DNA from: Hyaloscypha bicolor E
Lineage: Eukaryota; Ascomycota; Leotiomycetes; Helotiales; Hyaloscyphaceae
Direction: 5' to 3'
Assembly: GCF_002865645.1 (NCBI RefSeq)
Contig: NW_020194585.1
Coordinates: 620,001-684,000 of the forward strand
DNA length: 64,000 bases
The position numbers were made by a program, and so were the translations under genes. A model generated the notes under the pieces. That model was given only the letters and a program-made list of their open reading frames with translations, searched no databases and was not told the origin of the DNA. This document shows, piece by piece, positions 33,718 through 45,731 of the stretch. Numbering within the stretch: the stretch's first letter is position 1; every line of letters begins with the position of its first letter.

Positions 33718-34838
33718 ATGTCTCAAGCAGCCGTCAACCGCTATCCCCACTTCCTACGAAACCGTCCCAACGACACACATCAAACTTTCCCAGCACCCTA
33801 AAGGCTCTCTAACCGTAACACCAATAATAATTCTAACTCTCAATCGACCGCAAAATCAGAATGCTTTTACTCTCGATATGATGTCTGATTTCGAGAAAGT
33901 GTACCCGATGTTCGATGTCGATGAGCGGGTGAAAGTTGTTGTTTCGACGGGAGCGGGGAAGACATTTTGTGCAGGAGTGGATCTGGATATTGGTTCCATG
34001 GCGGCCAGGAGAGAATCATGGACCATAGGGATAGGTATGTTTGGCATTTGTTCAGACGAAATGATATGCGGGCTGAGAGAATTTGAAGTGGTGGAAGGCT
34101 TGTCTTGGCGATTTACCGTTGTCAAAAGCCAACGATTGTTGCGCTGCAAGGCTCTGTGGTGGGGCTTGGGATGACGATGGCTTTGCCAGCTGCAATCAGG
34201 TTCGTATTTATAAACCCCTTGAAACTTCAAACATTCATCCTGAATCTGGAATGTAATCTTACCTCGATCGTGGCTTACTCCACCAGAATCGCCCATGAGG
34301 GCGGGAACTACGGCTTCGTCTTCGCCCGCCGAGGAATCACCATGGAATCCAGCTCCTCTTTCTTCCTCCCCCGCCTTATCGGCTTCTTTCGCGCAATGTA
34401 CCTCGTCACAACAGGCGGTGTCTATCCGCCCAACTCCCCGCACTTCGGCCACCTCTTCGCCGAAACACTGCCGGAAGCATCGCAAGTTCTTCCCCGCGCG
34501 TTAGAGCTGGCGAAGGAGGTGGCAGAGAACGTGAGTCCGTTGGTTTTGTACCTGAATCATTCTTTGATGTGGAGAAACCCGGGGCCGGCTGAGGAGACGC
34601 ACTTGCTTGACTCGAGTGTGCTTTATCATATGTTTTTCCCAAAGAGAGAGAGAGAGAGAGATAGTTGATGTTCATGGGTTACAGGGACCAGAAGGAAGGC
34701 GTGGGCGCATTCTTTGAAAAGAGGAAACCGGATTTCAGAGGAATGGTTGAGGAGGATACCCCGCCTAATTTTCCATGGTGGAGTGAAATTGACACGGGTC
34801 GGCGAGCAAAAGCTGCTAAAATGCCGTCGAAGCTTTAA
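33718..34838 (+). pseudogene. Enoyl-CoA hydratase/isomerase (crotonase) gene with frameshifts
   Basis: Crotonase motifs are spread over three frames: ILTLNRPQNQNAFTLDMM and the oxyanion-hole part GKTFCAGVDLDIG (33820-34000), GGRLVLAIYRCQKPTIVALQ with GSVVGLGMT (34095-34175), GFVFARRGITME (34310-34345), and the tail VGAFFEKRKPDFRGM (34700-34745). The 34198-34287 gap is a plausible intron. The ATG at 33718 is out of frame with the first motif by one base, a second shift lies near 34000-34030, and a (GA)n tract at 34646-34660 disturbs the last join. Family members act in beta-oxidation-type chemistry in mitochondria or peroxisomes. I judge this copy broken, though unusual introns could explain part of it. 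Confidence 0.65.
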
Positions 34839-34983
34839 ATGACATAACCATCGACACGAGAAAATAGCTGTTAATGATATTCGTTCTAGTTTCCAATTCT
34901 ATTCCTGTTCAATTTCATATCTAATATTATAGCTACCGAAGAAGGCTTTTGTTGAACTTTGAAATTTATAGGACCTAGAAAAT

Positions 34984-35876
34984 TTATAGCATTCTCATTA
35001 ACGCAACCAACGCTCCGGCGACAACTCCCGTTCTAGAGACTACGACATCATGGCTTCTAGCATTCCCTGTATTCGTTGCTGCAGCCGCTCCAGACGACGA
35101 CGCACTGGAAGCATCTCTTGAAGCGAAGATGCAGTACTTGATACCACACCGTTTGCAGATGAAACAGCACTCGATGCTACTTGCATGATTTCAGAGTCGG
35201 TACTGTTTTATAGAAGAGGGATTTCGAGCGGATGCAATGATCAAGTAGTTCTTTGATATACAGAGACATGAACGGAAAGTAGAATCGAGCTCTTGAGGGA
35301 AAGGCTGGAGGAAACTCCATGGTCGAAGGACTCTTACACTCAACGCACTCGACCCCTCAGAGCCACCAGCAGTACCGGCAAAAATCATAGCAGATGAAAC
35401 AATAGGACTTGCTTCCCTTGTCGCTGAATCAGCTACAGTAGAAGCAACGCTCTGAGCTGACGAAGCAATTGAACTGGCTCACTCTGTAGCCGAACTCGCA
35501 ACACCCAGCGCCGATGAAACAACCGAAGATGCTTCAAAATTATAGTGGCTCGCAAACCGTTGCACCATAATTCGCTGCCGAGCGTGACTGAATTCGAGTA
35601 CGAGGTGGCGGAAGCGACGTTTGATTGATAACCACCTTGAGGGGCTCGCTTTCCGTATTGTGCTTTGTAACCCGAGGCAAGCGCTTGTGCGGAGATGACG
35701 GCTGCGGATGTTGCTGCTTCAGCGGCGTTAGCGAAGTCTTCCCATGATTGTCGCCTGCTGATCTCCGAGGCGTATTGGGATGCGAGGGCTTCGGCGGCGA
35801 CTACTGCTGCTTGCCAGTCTTGAGCCACGGCAGCGCTGGAGAGAAGACTGATGACTGCAAGGTTAGTGAACTGTAT
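34984..35876 (-). pseudogene. Ser/Ala-rich GPI-type secreted protein gene, start codon lost
   Basis: The minus-strand frame begins with ATA-CAG-TTC (35876) where a typical start M-Q-F-T-N-L-A-V-I-S-L-L is expected; the signal peptide (NLAVISLLSSAAVAQ) follows in frame with no other ATG. The mature part is Ala/Ser-rich (SAAVISAQALASGY) with a KR dipeptide. Further on (35400-35560) the same Ala/Ser-rich composition continues in another frame with an in-frame TGA. The last segment (about 35110-34984) reads SSASSSGAAAATNTGNA and ends RTGVVAGALVALMRML, like a GPI-attachment tail. Start loss and frameshifts make it non-functional as it stands. Confidence 0.6.
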
Positions 35877-37055
35877 TTTGTTTGTATGTGAAGGTGGTGT
35901 AAAAATTATGGGTGAGTGAAAACGTTGGAAGACAGGAAGATTATTTCTGTTTGTGCAAAATGAAGACTCTCTCCGGATTCAAGCCGATATTACATGTACC
36001 TTTCCCAAGCGTACTGAAGTGGGATTCAATTGCAGATCCACGCATGCCAGACTTGAAGGGGCAACTTGGAGGACCGCTTGGTCTGATTCCAAATTGCTGC
36101 GAAATAAATATCACTGGCATAACATCCACGAGTTGGTCGGCCTGAAACTCAGCAATATTCAAAAATCGTCGTACTAGAAAAACATTTCATTCTCGACAAC
36201 CTTTCGTCATCTTCGCACGGAAAATTTAGGCATATTGAAGATTACCTTCCGAGAGCAAAACTTTTCGCCGAAGGGGGAAATCCTTCGAGTGGCCATGGAC
36301 GCGGAGCCCACAACCTCGATCCCACACACCTTGTGGGATTGAACTATGCAGAGGCCGCTCTAAAGGCTCCACATATGATTGTAGAAAATTGGAGAGTAAG
36401 CTGGGACAAAACTTTCCGAAAATGGACTTTCTGGTGACACAATTAAAGGCTCGATTAGAACACACTTCCCAACACTTCGTGGAGAATCCAGTGAGTTTCT
36501 GGAGCGGAACGTTTGAAATGTTTTTCCAGCACTTCTTTCACCGTGAGCAGTTGAAGAACGCTGTTGGAGAGGCTCTGTCGATTCAAATTGCGCCAGCACT
36601 GTTAAGCTCCGGAATATTCGTCATTTCAGCCGCAAAGATCGACGTCGTCTTGCGCAAGCCTTCTGCTGACTGCCATCTTCCGATTCGGAGATCTTTTCTA
36701 CGGATAACTCTAGCCCGAATGATAGGGGCGACATCCTGGTCTGCTTAGTGTTCTGTGGCGCTCAGCGAAAAGCCTTGTCCTGGACGATTGCGTATCATCT
36801 CCGGTTGTATTTATTGAGTAAAGTTCAAATCCATTCCCTGATATGGGAAGCTACTGTCCGACAAATCCGTCGTTCAAGTGGTCGTTCCAGATCGGACACC
36901 CATCCCCTCCACTGAATAGACACTCGTACGAGAAACTCTCAGCACTCCCTCAACTGCAAAAGCATGTGTAACGTTTTTCCGATAGTCAGGGCTACCGCTC
37001 CGGCTAGTGAGACAGGGGAGGACAAAAGAATCTGTTTTTGCAACTTTGCTGTCTG
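35877..37055. other. Intergenic, no gene recognised
   Basis: Frames on both strands at 35912-36177 and 36226-36748 are open but overlap each other and have no recognisable motifs. Confidence 0.45.
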
Positions 37056-37701
37056 CTAGATTTGGGGAATGGAATCAATGAATATGCGAAGACGGCACAT
37101 GGAGGTATCTTTGGCGTTGAGCTTGATGAGGTGATAGGTACTGCTGCAAACATGCAAGCTGATAAGTAGAATTCTTCTTATACATTGGGCGCCTGGGTTT
37201 GTTCCCAGCATCTCCCACTTGAGAAAATCAATCGGGGTTAACATTTTACAGCTCGGGGAGTACAGGGACGTTGGTTGATGGACAGATGCAGAGTCGAAGG
37301 CTAAGGCGAAGCCATGGGGGGTAGTGACGCAGGTCTTGGTTGGGTGTCCGATACCCGGATTATGGATCGTACAGCAATCTGCCATAAATTGAACGGTACT
37401 GGCTTTCATGTCATTAGCGCAATTTTCACTCAATTTAGCCCCGTTAGCCTTCGCGGGCAAGGTGAACAGAGAAAGATGGGGGAGTTCGGTGTCTCTGTGT
37501 ACTAGTAAATTGGTATTGCCAGTGTTCGTCCACAACATTGCTGTCCTCGTCCTCCGCATATTGAACGACTTCTCCGAGTAAGCACCCCACGTCGATATTC
37601 CTAGTAGTATTGGCAACCTCTTCCCAGATCACGTGTCGTATTTCTGTGGGAAACTTTGGAACCAGGTGAAAGCATGGTCGGGCATCGTGCTTCGAAGGCA
37701 A
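37056..37701 (-). pseudogene. Decayed 2EXR-domain paralog
   Basis: The minus frame near 37610-37660 reads FPTEIRHVIWEEVANTTRNIDV, closely matching LPLEIRNMIWKEAANLPRNLDI of the intact gene at 38192. It has no ATG in frame before the motif, stops at 37444, and the remainder of a protein-like sequence (ending MCRLRIFIDSIPQI) continues in another frame to 37056. The two genes lie head to head about 0.5 kb apart, as after an inverted duplication. Confidence 0.5.
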
Positions 37702-38191
37702 CGCTCATGCTGCGAAGGTACTGTACTGTACCTTCGAGGTTGGTGCTCTGGATGTCTCATGCGTGACTCCATTCAACGTTCAGGGCAGTTTGAGGTAATT
37801 GACATTGAGGCAGATTTGCGAGACTGTAATGATTGTTGGACCTTGAAGCACAGAAGGAGAGAGGGCGCGTCGGAACGCGCTTCGGCTGCGCGCTTCGAAT
37901 TGGGACTGGCGTCAATCGCGACTTATCAACTTCAACTTCAATTTCACCTCATTACCAGCAGCCGGATTTTCAGGAACAAGACCGAATTGTAAGTTCTCAC
38001 TGTATAGCCTTTTGGCATGCTCTAACTAATAAGTAGCTGCAAGCTTGACTGGGCAAGGGCCCACAATTGACAATCTTGAGCAACTTAACCTCCTCTTCAA
38101 CCTCGCCTCGAACTCCAAGTCTGCACGTACGACACAGCGTTCAACACATGTTATTGCACGACGAACTTCCCCAAAGCTTTACACGGAGGAT

Positions 38192-38989
38192 ATGGCAGAA
38201 TTGCGAACATTTACCTGCTTCCCGACGCTGCCTTTGGAGATTCGGAACATGATATGGAAAGAAGCGGCCAACCTCCCGAGAAACCTCGACATATGGACAC
38301 GCCCTACTGGGGTAACCTCCTATCGGGACATGGAGTACGGGGACGACCGTCTAGAGTGGAAGAAATACAGGACATTTAGATACACGACACGACAACCTGT
38401 TCCTGGAGTTCTTATTGCTACCAAGGAGTCTAGAGCTGCTGCTCGGGAGTTCTTCGACATGAGCTTTGGAATCTACATTGACTGGGGCGGCGGCGTGAAG
38501 ATTACCACAAATCCTGAGATCCTCCGCAATTTCCAAGCAGATCGAATCTGCCCCATGGGCCCTTATAGCGAGGAGGCATCCGGGTATTTGTGGAGCGCGG
38601 AACCGTCGCCATCCTGTGCAGTGAACTTGTATCGCACGCCCAAGGGCGATCCCGATCCTCTCAGTAAACTCCTCTTTTACGCCGACGGCTTCCATGAGGA
38701 AATTCTTCTCTATTATTGTGAAGAAACGGTCGCTATCAATGGCTCATTTGATTTCCTTGAATTGTCGGAAGAGCAGGCATCCTATCTTGAGTGGCAGGCT
38801 CTTCTTGAAGCGCGGCGAATGCTTCAAGAAGACTTTGACTCTGAGACTGGGCTTAGTATAGAGGAGGCCAAATTAAGACATGAGGAGCAGAGCTTGGGGC
38901 CTCCCACCCAGGAGAATCTTGACTTGGGTTGGGTTTTCCCGAGAATCAAATTTATGGCACTTGTCGTGAATGGAATTCGACGACGCTGA
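38192..38989 (+). CDS. 2EXR-domain protein
   Basis: The single frame has 265 aa from ATG 38192 (49 codons are open upstream without ATG). The N-terminus carries the 2EXR signature: FTCFPTLPLEIRNMIWKEA (residues 5-23), followed by VPGVLIATKESRAAAREF (about 70-87), the second conserved box of the family. The C-terminal half is acidic and helical (EEQASYLEWQALLEARRML). 2EXR proteins are abundant in Pezizomycotina, with no biochemical function known to me. A decayed paralog lies divergently upstream. Confidence 0.78.
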   Translation: MAELRTFTCFPTLPLEIRNMIWKEAANLPRNLDIWTRPTGVTSYRDMEYGDDRLEWKKYRTFRYTTRQPVPGVLIATKESRAAAREFFDMSFGIYIDWGGGVKITTNPEILRNFQADRICPMGPYSEEASGYLWSAEPSPSCAVNLYRTPKGDPDPLSKLLFYADGFHEEILLYYCEETVAINGSFDFLELSEEQASYLEWQALLEARRMLQEDFDSETGLSIEEAKLRHEEQSLGPPTQENLDLGWVFPRIKFMALVVNGIRRR

Positions 38990-40378
38990 AACAGATCGTG
39001 ACTTCTCTGAAAATTACAGCTGTTTTCGCGCCAGTAATATATTTTGCCCGGACCTCCCCGTGGCGCAGTCTCAAGCAGCCAATTGTTCTTGGTTTTCTGA
39101 AGGGAAATCGATCGGTATCGGGATAGAAATCACGTCTGCTGAGCTTACTAGCCCCGGATTTTGTTGGTCTGGGTTTTGCAAGGAGACAACGTCGTGACGT
39201 TGCTATAGCTAGAAGTGGCGGGGTGCTGCATTGAAAACGGAGGATTTGAGGGTTGAAGGTCATATTTTCCCAGAAAACTTCGTGCAAGTACCATTACGGA
39301 ACTCTGTTTTGTGGTTGCTACCCATCGGAAAGTTTGTGGAGCAACGCGTTGTTGATCACATGAAGTCATTAGCAAGGAGTGGTGAACCTGAAAATCTTGC
39401 AAGATACGAGAAGAGATTGTCTTCCTGATACCAAAATACTTTGGCAAAGTTGTTCGAAGTTGGAAGATTATCACCAACCTCTGAGTTCCAATGATATTTC
39501 ATAGTTTAGTCATGCCATGCATTTCAGCTCTGCTACATGTATCTCATTTACATAGGTAGGCTCTGGCAACCGAGTCAGGGGTTTTCGCTAAAGTTAAGCG
39601 AAGAGGCTCGACCATGATCTTCTAAGATTTGTGCGTGTTTGAGAGTGAGAATAACCTTTTGAGGCTGTTTCAGGCAACTTACCTAGTATGATCTCAACTT
39701 TAATGTCCTTTAGGCAGAAATACAGTGCTCGATATGTGCTCCAAGGTGAAACCTCGAGAGCAACTGTCCGGCGCTTTGCACAGCAAAATAAGTGCCGAGT
39801 CCCTCAAACCCTTCAAGGAATGAGCTCTCTTGTGAACTTTATTCTTCCGCACCTTGACACAGATACGATAATGAGTAGTGTCAAATGCCGGTCTGATCTC
39901 ATTCGCTGAGAATAATTCTTGGAAGAGAGTGAGTGAGCTTTCAAGTGAATGAGAATTTGATCAGTGGGTAACTCCCAGCAAGCCTTCTCGCTTCATTATC
40001 CAGTACTGATCATTGATCTAAAATCCTTTCAGCGAGGCAGGACCTCCTTCCAACCCCAGAAAGCTTAATCGTCAAGGTGCATTTAAAGCATTGTAGCGCC
40101 ACTTAAAGCATGTTTTTTGTTGACAAAACCTTGTCAAATCAAGCATTCGAGACACGGAATGTTGGCAAATATTCTACGGTTGATCCCATATGACTGGTAT
40201 GTGCATCTATTACTAATATATTTCTCCTTTGTCCCAACATCATTGGAGTCCTGGTTGGGATCGACAATCTCTAGTCTTTTCAGAGGCTCCCTTCATCTGG
40301 CCCACCCACTGTGTTGTTACTGAATGAACTCTCATATCCGTTTTGATTATTACCCAGTATCTCTCCTTTGGCCAGAAG
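38990..40378. other. Intergenic, no gene recognised
   Basis: This is the 3' flank of the 2EXR gene and the promoter side of the Pth11-like receptor gene. A plus frame at 39688-39909 is open but featureless. Confidence 0.45.
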
Positions 40379-41638
40379 ATGTCAACACAAGTTGGAGCTT
40401 CGGTTCCTCCCACCGGTATCACGCCGAATTTTGATCAACCGCAAGATGTCTTATATACCGTCAACTTTCTCGTGGAGATCTTGTGTATCGCTCTTGTTGT
40501 TACGTTCGTATCATTGCGGATCTATGTCAGAGCTTGCACGATGAAACAAATTGAGAAGGAAGACTGTAAGTATCTCCCACATTTTAATAGAGAATAACGA
40601 CTGAATGATTTTAGGGGCGTGTGTTGCCGCTGGGGTATATTCTCTAAGTGGCATAATCTTTTGTCTCTGTGCTAACGCTTCCCAGATTCTAGCTACGATG
40701 TACTTTGTTTCGGGAATATTCAGTGAGTATCATCGCGATCAAGGAGCGGGCCGGGCTGATTTTACCTAGTGGGCCATTTCGGCGGAGGACACCATATCTG
40801 GGAGGTGACTGAGGAGGCCTTCGTCAAGTATCAAAAGGTACTTTGCCTACTCAATCCTAAATACCAAGCTGACTTAGAGACGGGGTAGGTTCAGTATGTG
40901 GACGCTATTCTATACGGCCCTACAGCATATCTCACCAAAGTCACTCTACTCCTCATCTTGGCACGCCCGCTCGCCCCATACAAGAAAATAATGGCCTTGA
41001 TCTGGGGTTCCATGGGAGCCATGTTGGCATTTTACATTTTCATCACTATCCTCAAAATTCGGATCTGTACGCCGATAGATTTGTTCTGGGACCCAAAAGT
41101 TCAAGGTTCTTGCTGGAACGAGCATTTGATTTTGATCGCAGATACAGTCATGAGTGTAGTTTCGGATCTGGCTGTTTTGGCTCTCCCTATGCCGCTGCTA
41201 TGGTGTATGCAGATACCTGTCAAGAAGAAGCTTGGAATTGCAGCTTTACTTGGATTTGGTGGTGTCGCAACTGCAACCAGTATTGTTCGCTTGGTTTTGA
41301 TATTTGGTTCTTTGGCACCAGACAAGACTGTGGCTGGGGTCCAATTCAAGCTACTTGAGTAGGTTTTGAATCAAATTCTAGATCAAGGGCATAATTTCTA
41401 ACTCCTTTCCCGCAGAGTCGCAGAAATTACAATCGGCATTCTCTGTGCTTGCTCCCCAGCTTTCAACATCTATTCCATCCAAGCTCAAGAAGAACGAATC
41501 GCCACAAGAGCCCGATACACAACTAATGTGGAGATAAGTAAGTTGGACACCTCGAGCAAAGGTTCAAAACTACCAACCGGGATAATGCACGAGAAATATA
41601 TAGAGAATGGATCCTCGGAGAATGTGTCAACGTGGTAA
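40379..41638 (+). CDS. Pth11-like fungal rhodopsin-fold membrane protein
   Basis: Six exons, 40379-40565, 40615-40634, 40686-40722, 40770-40837, 40889-41358 and 41416-41638, all with GT-AG introns and consistent phase, give 334 aa. The pattern is that of the fungal rhodopsin-domain family of integral membrane proteins: NFLVEILCIALVVTFVSLRIYVR (first helix), K-x-x-E-D-W at the loop, a short GHFGGGHHIWEV loop, YGPTAYLTKVTLLLILAR, a helix with cysteines (ICTPIDLFWDP...GSCW), LAVLALPMPLLW, and KKLGIAALLGFGGVATATSIVRL. Members are candidate G-protein-coupled receptors; Pth11 of Magnaporthe senses host surfaces. There is no N-terminal CFEM domain. The short hydrophilic tail ends SSENVSTW. Confidence 0.87.
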
Positions 41639-41801
41639 GGAGGGCCGTTGCAGAAAGGGACGCAGAATCAATGGCCGAGGACAAGATCCAAAGATACAGC
41701 TGTCATGGTGATTAATTGAGATTCCAAATTCAAATATTTCTCGTTCCAGATATCAAAATATCAGTCACCTTTGACAAATTTCCAGCCACTCTCAGCCTTA
41801 C

Positions 41802-42142
41802 TCAAGTTAACATAGATCTGCCTGGCCTCCTTGTCAGCTCCTTCATTCCTCCTTCCCCCTTCCAGAATATTTGGGGTAGTTCCGCTTCAACACCACAAAA
41901 GACCAACGGCAGAGCAGAAGATTTGAAACAATGACTTCCAATAAGTAATGCATACTTAGATGTCGTCTCCATAGCCTTCCCCACGAAAAACATCAGCGTA
42001 AACGCAAACAAGGCAGCGGGAAATGTCAACCACCCCAACGAACATGCACACAAGTCTCTGACTGCTGCACCTTCCCAGCAGCAGCAAAAGAACTGTTGAT
42101 AGGTTGGCCATTCTGCCCGATATGATTCGTCATCGAGTTTGA
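41802..42142 (-). pseudogene. DUF3176 gene, C-terminal fragment
   Basis: The minus frame gives the last part of a fungal DUF3176 membrane protein: ALTDSMTNHIGQNGQPINS-like sequence, ETCVHVRW, then WLTFPAALFAFTLMFFVGKA (membrane helix) and KSSALPLVFCGVEAEL, ending at 41802. A one-base loss at the HVRWGW position shifts the frame. It is separated from the rest of the gene by the hAT element at 42151-45723; the flanking GATGTTCT copies show that both sides were once continuous. Confidence 0.7.
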
Positions 42143-42150
42143 GATGTTCT

Positions 42151-45100
42151 CAGTGTGTCAAATAATTTAATTAATTATAATTATTAGCCGGTAATCAAAT
42201 TAAATTAAGTCAGAATCGTAGTAATTAAATTATAATTAATTATTTACTTAATTTAATTAAATATAATTAATTATTTAGTCACGTGGTATTACACGTGACT
42301 GCGGAAATAGCAAAAGGGCTATGGCGTGAAAATAAGGTTTGCTCTAGCCTAATTTGGATGCCACCTTACCGCAATAGGCTTAGCAGCGGCTATACCCGCT
42401 TGGTAAGCGAGCCGGAAGGCGCTAGAACCACCTCGACTTTTTAGTGATTCTTCGGTACCTTATAAATAATATAATTACAAATAAAGTAATTATAAATAAG
42501 GGATCTTAAAAATTAGTGGTTTGAAATCAGGCGAGTATTTCTAATTAGACGCTTATTAAAGAATCTTCTAGATTTTTAGATATTTTATATATAAATAACT
42601 AATTCTCCTCGATTTTCTAGTAATTCCTTTACTTCAAAACTATATATCACATTAACTACTTATCCTATTAAAAAGATTTCTACTATAAAGTTACTCGAAA
42701 CTACTATATCTATCTGGAAATATTGTCTATTAAGCTTAATATCCTTTAAAACAGAGAGGATTTTGAACTAGAACTACTTAAATAATAACCTCCTATCTTT
42801 TCCCTCGAATATTATTCGAAAACTCTTAACCCTCCTAAAGAGAACCCGGAGGATCCAATTAACTATCGAACAGTTACTATTAAGTGCTTATTTAAGAACT
42901 ATAAGTAAGTTATATCTATTAGAATTAAAGGAATTAAAGCTAATATAATATTAGTAAAGTATTTCGAAAATAAAGAGTTAATATTACTATAAGTAATTAT
43001 AAAACCTATTATCTTAATATACATAAATCGGTTAATATTAATAAAGCTTTAAAAGCTAAAGCTCCTATAAGTAAGTTTAAATTATAATTAAAACTTAAAG
43101 AAATAATAAACTAACTTTTTATTTTAGATACTATTATAGAAAATATAGCCAAATCAAGTCAAATGTTTATTACAAGTTCCTTTAATAAAGGTTCTAGTAA
43201 TACGGACTTAGAATCCTTTACTATAACTCACTTTAAGAGGTTATTATTAGACTTTATAATTAATAATAATATTTCTTTTTGTATAGTTACTACTCCAAGC
43301 TTTTAAAAGCTTCTTAATTACTTGAACTAGTAAGTTATTAAAAAATTATCTTATATATTATTAAACTAACTTCTTTATAGTAAAGTACCGCCTTTATATT
43401 CTCAAGTTCTTATAGACGAACTTACTTTAAGGTTTAATGAAAATAGTAATCTTATTAAAAAAGAATTATTAGAAAATATCTTATTAAATAGTGCTTTCTC
43501 TATTACTTTAGACGCCTAGATAGCTATAAATTAAAAGGCTTATTTAGAAATTACTATATAAGTTATTCTTATTAACTTATTAATATAATATTTACTAATT
43601 TAATTTCTAGTTATTTTATAAATAAAGATTTTAAATTAAAATCTTATTTATTAGCTATAAAAGATTTAAAGGATATTTATAGCGGTAAATATATGAATTC
43701 GGTCTTACTAGAAGCTTTAAAAGTATATAATATCGAGTATAATATTATTAGGTAAGTAATATAACTCTTATTATTTAAAGAAAAACTACTAATATATTTA
43801 ATTTAGTATTACTCGAGATAATACTAGCTTAAATAATACCTTATTATAAGCTTTTATAAAGTATTATAATAAGAAAGGTATTAAATTTCAAGGAAATATT
43901 TCTTATATAACTTATATATTAAACCTAGTAATTTAAGATATCTTAAAAGCTCTTATTAAGAATAATTATAATATCTCTTATTCTATAGATTTATATGAGC
44001 TAGAAAAAGATAAAATTAAAGAAAGAGAAGAGGGAGAAAAAGTAGAATAAGTAATAAGTAAGTTTCTCATATTATTTATAAGAGATTTACTAATAAATTA
44101 TAGATTTATTAATTTAGAGAAAGGTTAGAAAGACTATTATAGGTCTTAAATATAATCAGGAAAACCGACGGCTATTAGAAGCTCAGATTAAAGCTTTTAA
44201 TATAGAAAATGCTCGATTTCCTTAACTTGGTAAGTAATTAATTAATCCTTTAATTATTAATTAATACTAATTACTTATAGATCAAAAAACACGATAGTTA
44301 TTAACTTATTATATATTAAAAGACTTTCTTTATATATATAAAGCTATTAAAGCAGTTATTAATAGCTCGAAATCAAAGGCTTTTAAAAATAAAAGTTTAG
44401 TATTAACTAATATTAAAATTACTTATTTAAATAATATTTTAAATATAATTTCAATATTTATTAAGGCTACTACTAAGTTATAAGCCGAGAACTATCCTAC
44501 TATATATTATATTATACCTGAAGTATATAAAATATATAATAAACTCGAGAGTTTTAAAACCGAATTTAAAGTAAGTCTTTTCTAAACTATATTATATTAA
44601 TAGTATACTAATTATAAATAGAATAAAACTTTCGAAAACGCTATTAATAAGGGTATAGCTAAGCTTCGCAAATATTATCCTAAAATCGGTATTTTAGATA
44701 ATAAGAGTAAAGCTTTATATTTAGCTCTTATTCTTAATCCTCGAATTAAAAAAATAGGACTAGCTAGAATTAGCCTAGATTCTAGTATAGTATCTGATAT
44801 ATATAATAGGCTTAAAATAGACTATAATATATAAGTATATATTTCTACTTAAATTTTAAATTATTTAATTACTAATTCTCTTATAGATATAAACGAGACT
44901 ATTTAATAGCTAATCCTCAAGACACTAATTCCGATATATCTATAGACAATTTAGACAAAGATAAACTTGATATTTATATAAATAATCAAGAGGATAAAAT
45001 AGAAGACGAATTAATGACTTATTTAGAGGAGAAGAGAGCAGATAAAAAAGTAAGTAATATTTACTTACTTTATTTCAAATTCCCTTAAGAACTACTAATC

Positions 45101-45723
45101 CCTTTATTATAATTTTTTTATCTATATATATTAATTTAGCTCTAGATTCGGCCACTTGATTACTGGAAAGCTAATCAAATTAGGTTTCCTGTATTATCCC
45201 TTATAGCAAGGAAGTACTTAGGAATACCCGCTTCGTCCGCCGCTAGCGAGCGTTTCTTCTCACAAGGGGCTCTTATTAATACTAAACTACGTAATCGACT
45301 TAATAAGATCACTTTCGAGAAGATTATATGTCTTAAGAGCTAGGGGATATTTATAAACGAGGAAGAAGAGATAAAAAAGGCAGAAAAAGAACAGGAATTA
45401 AAGGAGAAAAAGAATTTCGAGCCAGAGAATCAGTTTTTCCTTCCCGAAAAAGCTTAGTTTTATAGTTTTATATATATTTTATTAGTCTAGTTAATATTTT
45501 ATCCGATGGCCTTATAGTTATTTAGAGAAAATAAAGAGATTTTATTATTTACTTGACTTTCATATGACTTTCACGTAATAATTAGAAATAATTAATTATA
45601 TTTAATTATAATTAGTCTAATAATTAATTTTTTTTTTGAAACTCAATAATCAAATTATAATTAATTAGAAAATTAATTTAATTAAATATAATTAATTACC
45701 TTAATTATTTTTTTGACACACTG
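42151..45723 (+). mobile_element. hAT-family DNA transposon inserted in a DUF3176 gene
   Basis: The 8-bp duplication GATGTTCT flanks the element exactly (42143-42150 and 45724-45731), the hallmark length for hAT. The ends carry the inverted repeat CAGTGTGTCAAA. Length is 3573 bp. Most of the inside (about 42450-45130) is RIP-like AT-rich, but both flanks of it (42260-42440 and 45150-45460) are not. The plus-strand right end encodes the hAT C-terminal dimerisation region. Confidence 0.92.
45150..45457 (+). pseudogene. hAT transposase C-terminal dimerisation domain
   Basis: The frame reads DYWKANQIRFPVLSLIARKY, then LGIPASSAASERFFSQGALI and NTKLRNRLNKITFEKIICLK, the canonical hAT C-terminal (hATC) motif set with its W..N...P.L...A...L..P.SS..SER.FS order. 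One TAG replaces the expected Trp codon after CLKS (about 45340), a single RIP-type change. A charged tail ends at TAG 45455-45457. Upstream parts of the transposase (about 42700-45100) are too mutated for me to delimit. Confidence 0.82.
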
Positions 45724-45731
45724 GATGTTCT

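Noticed and set aside
36226..36748. Overlapping frames on both strands
   Set aside because: Neither has a motif or splice context, and they exclude each other.
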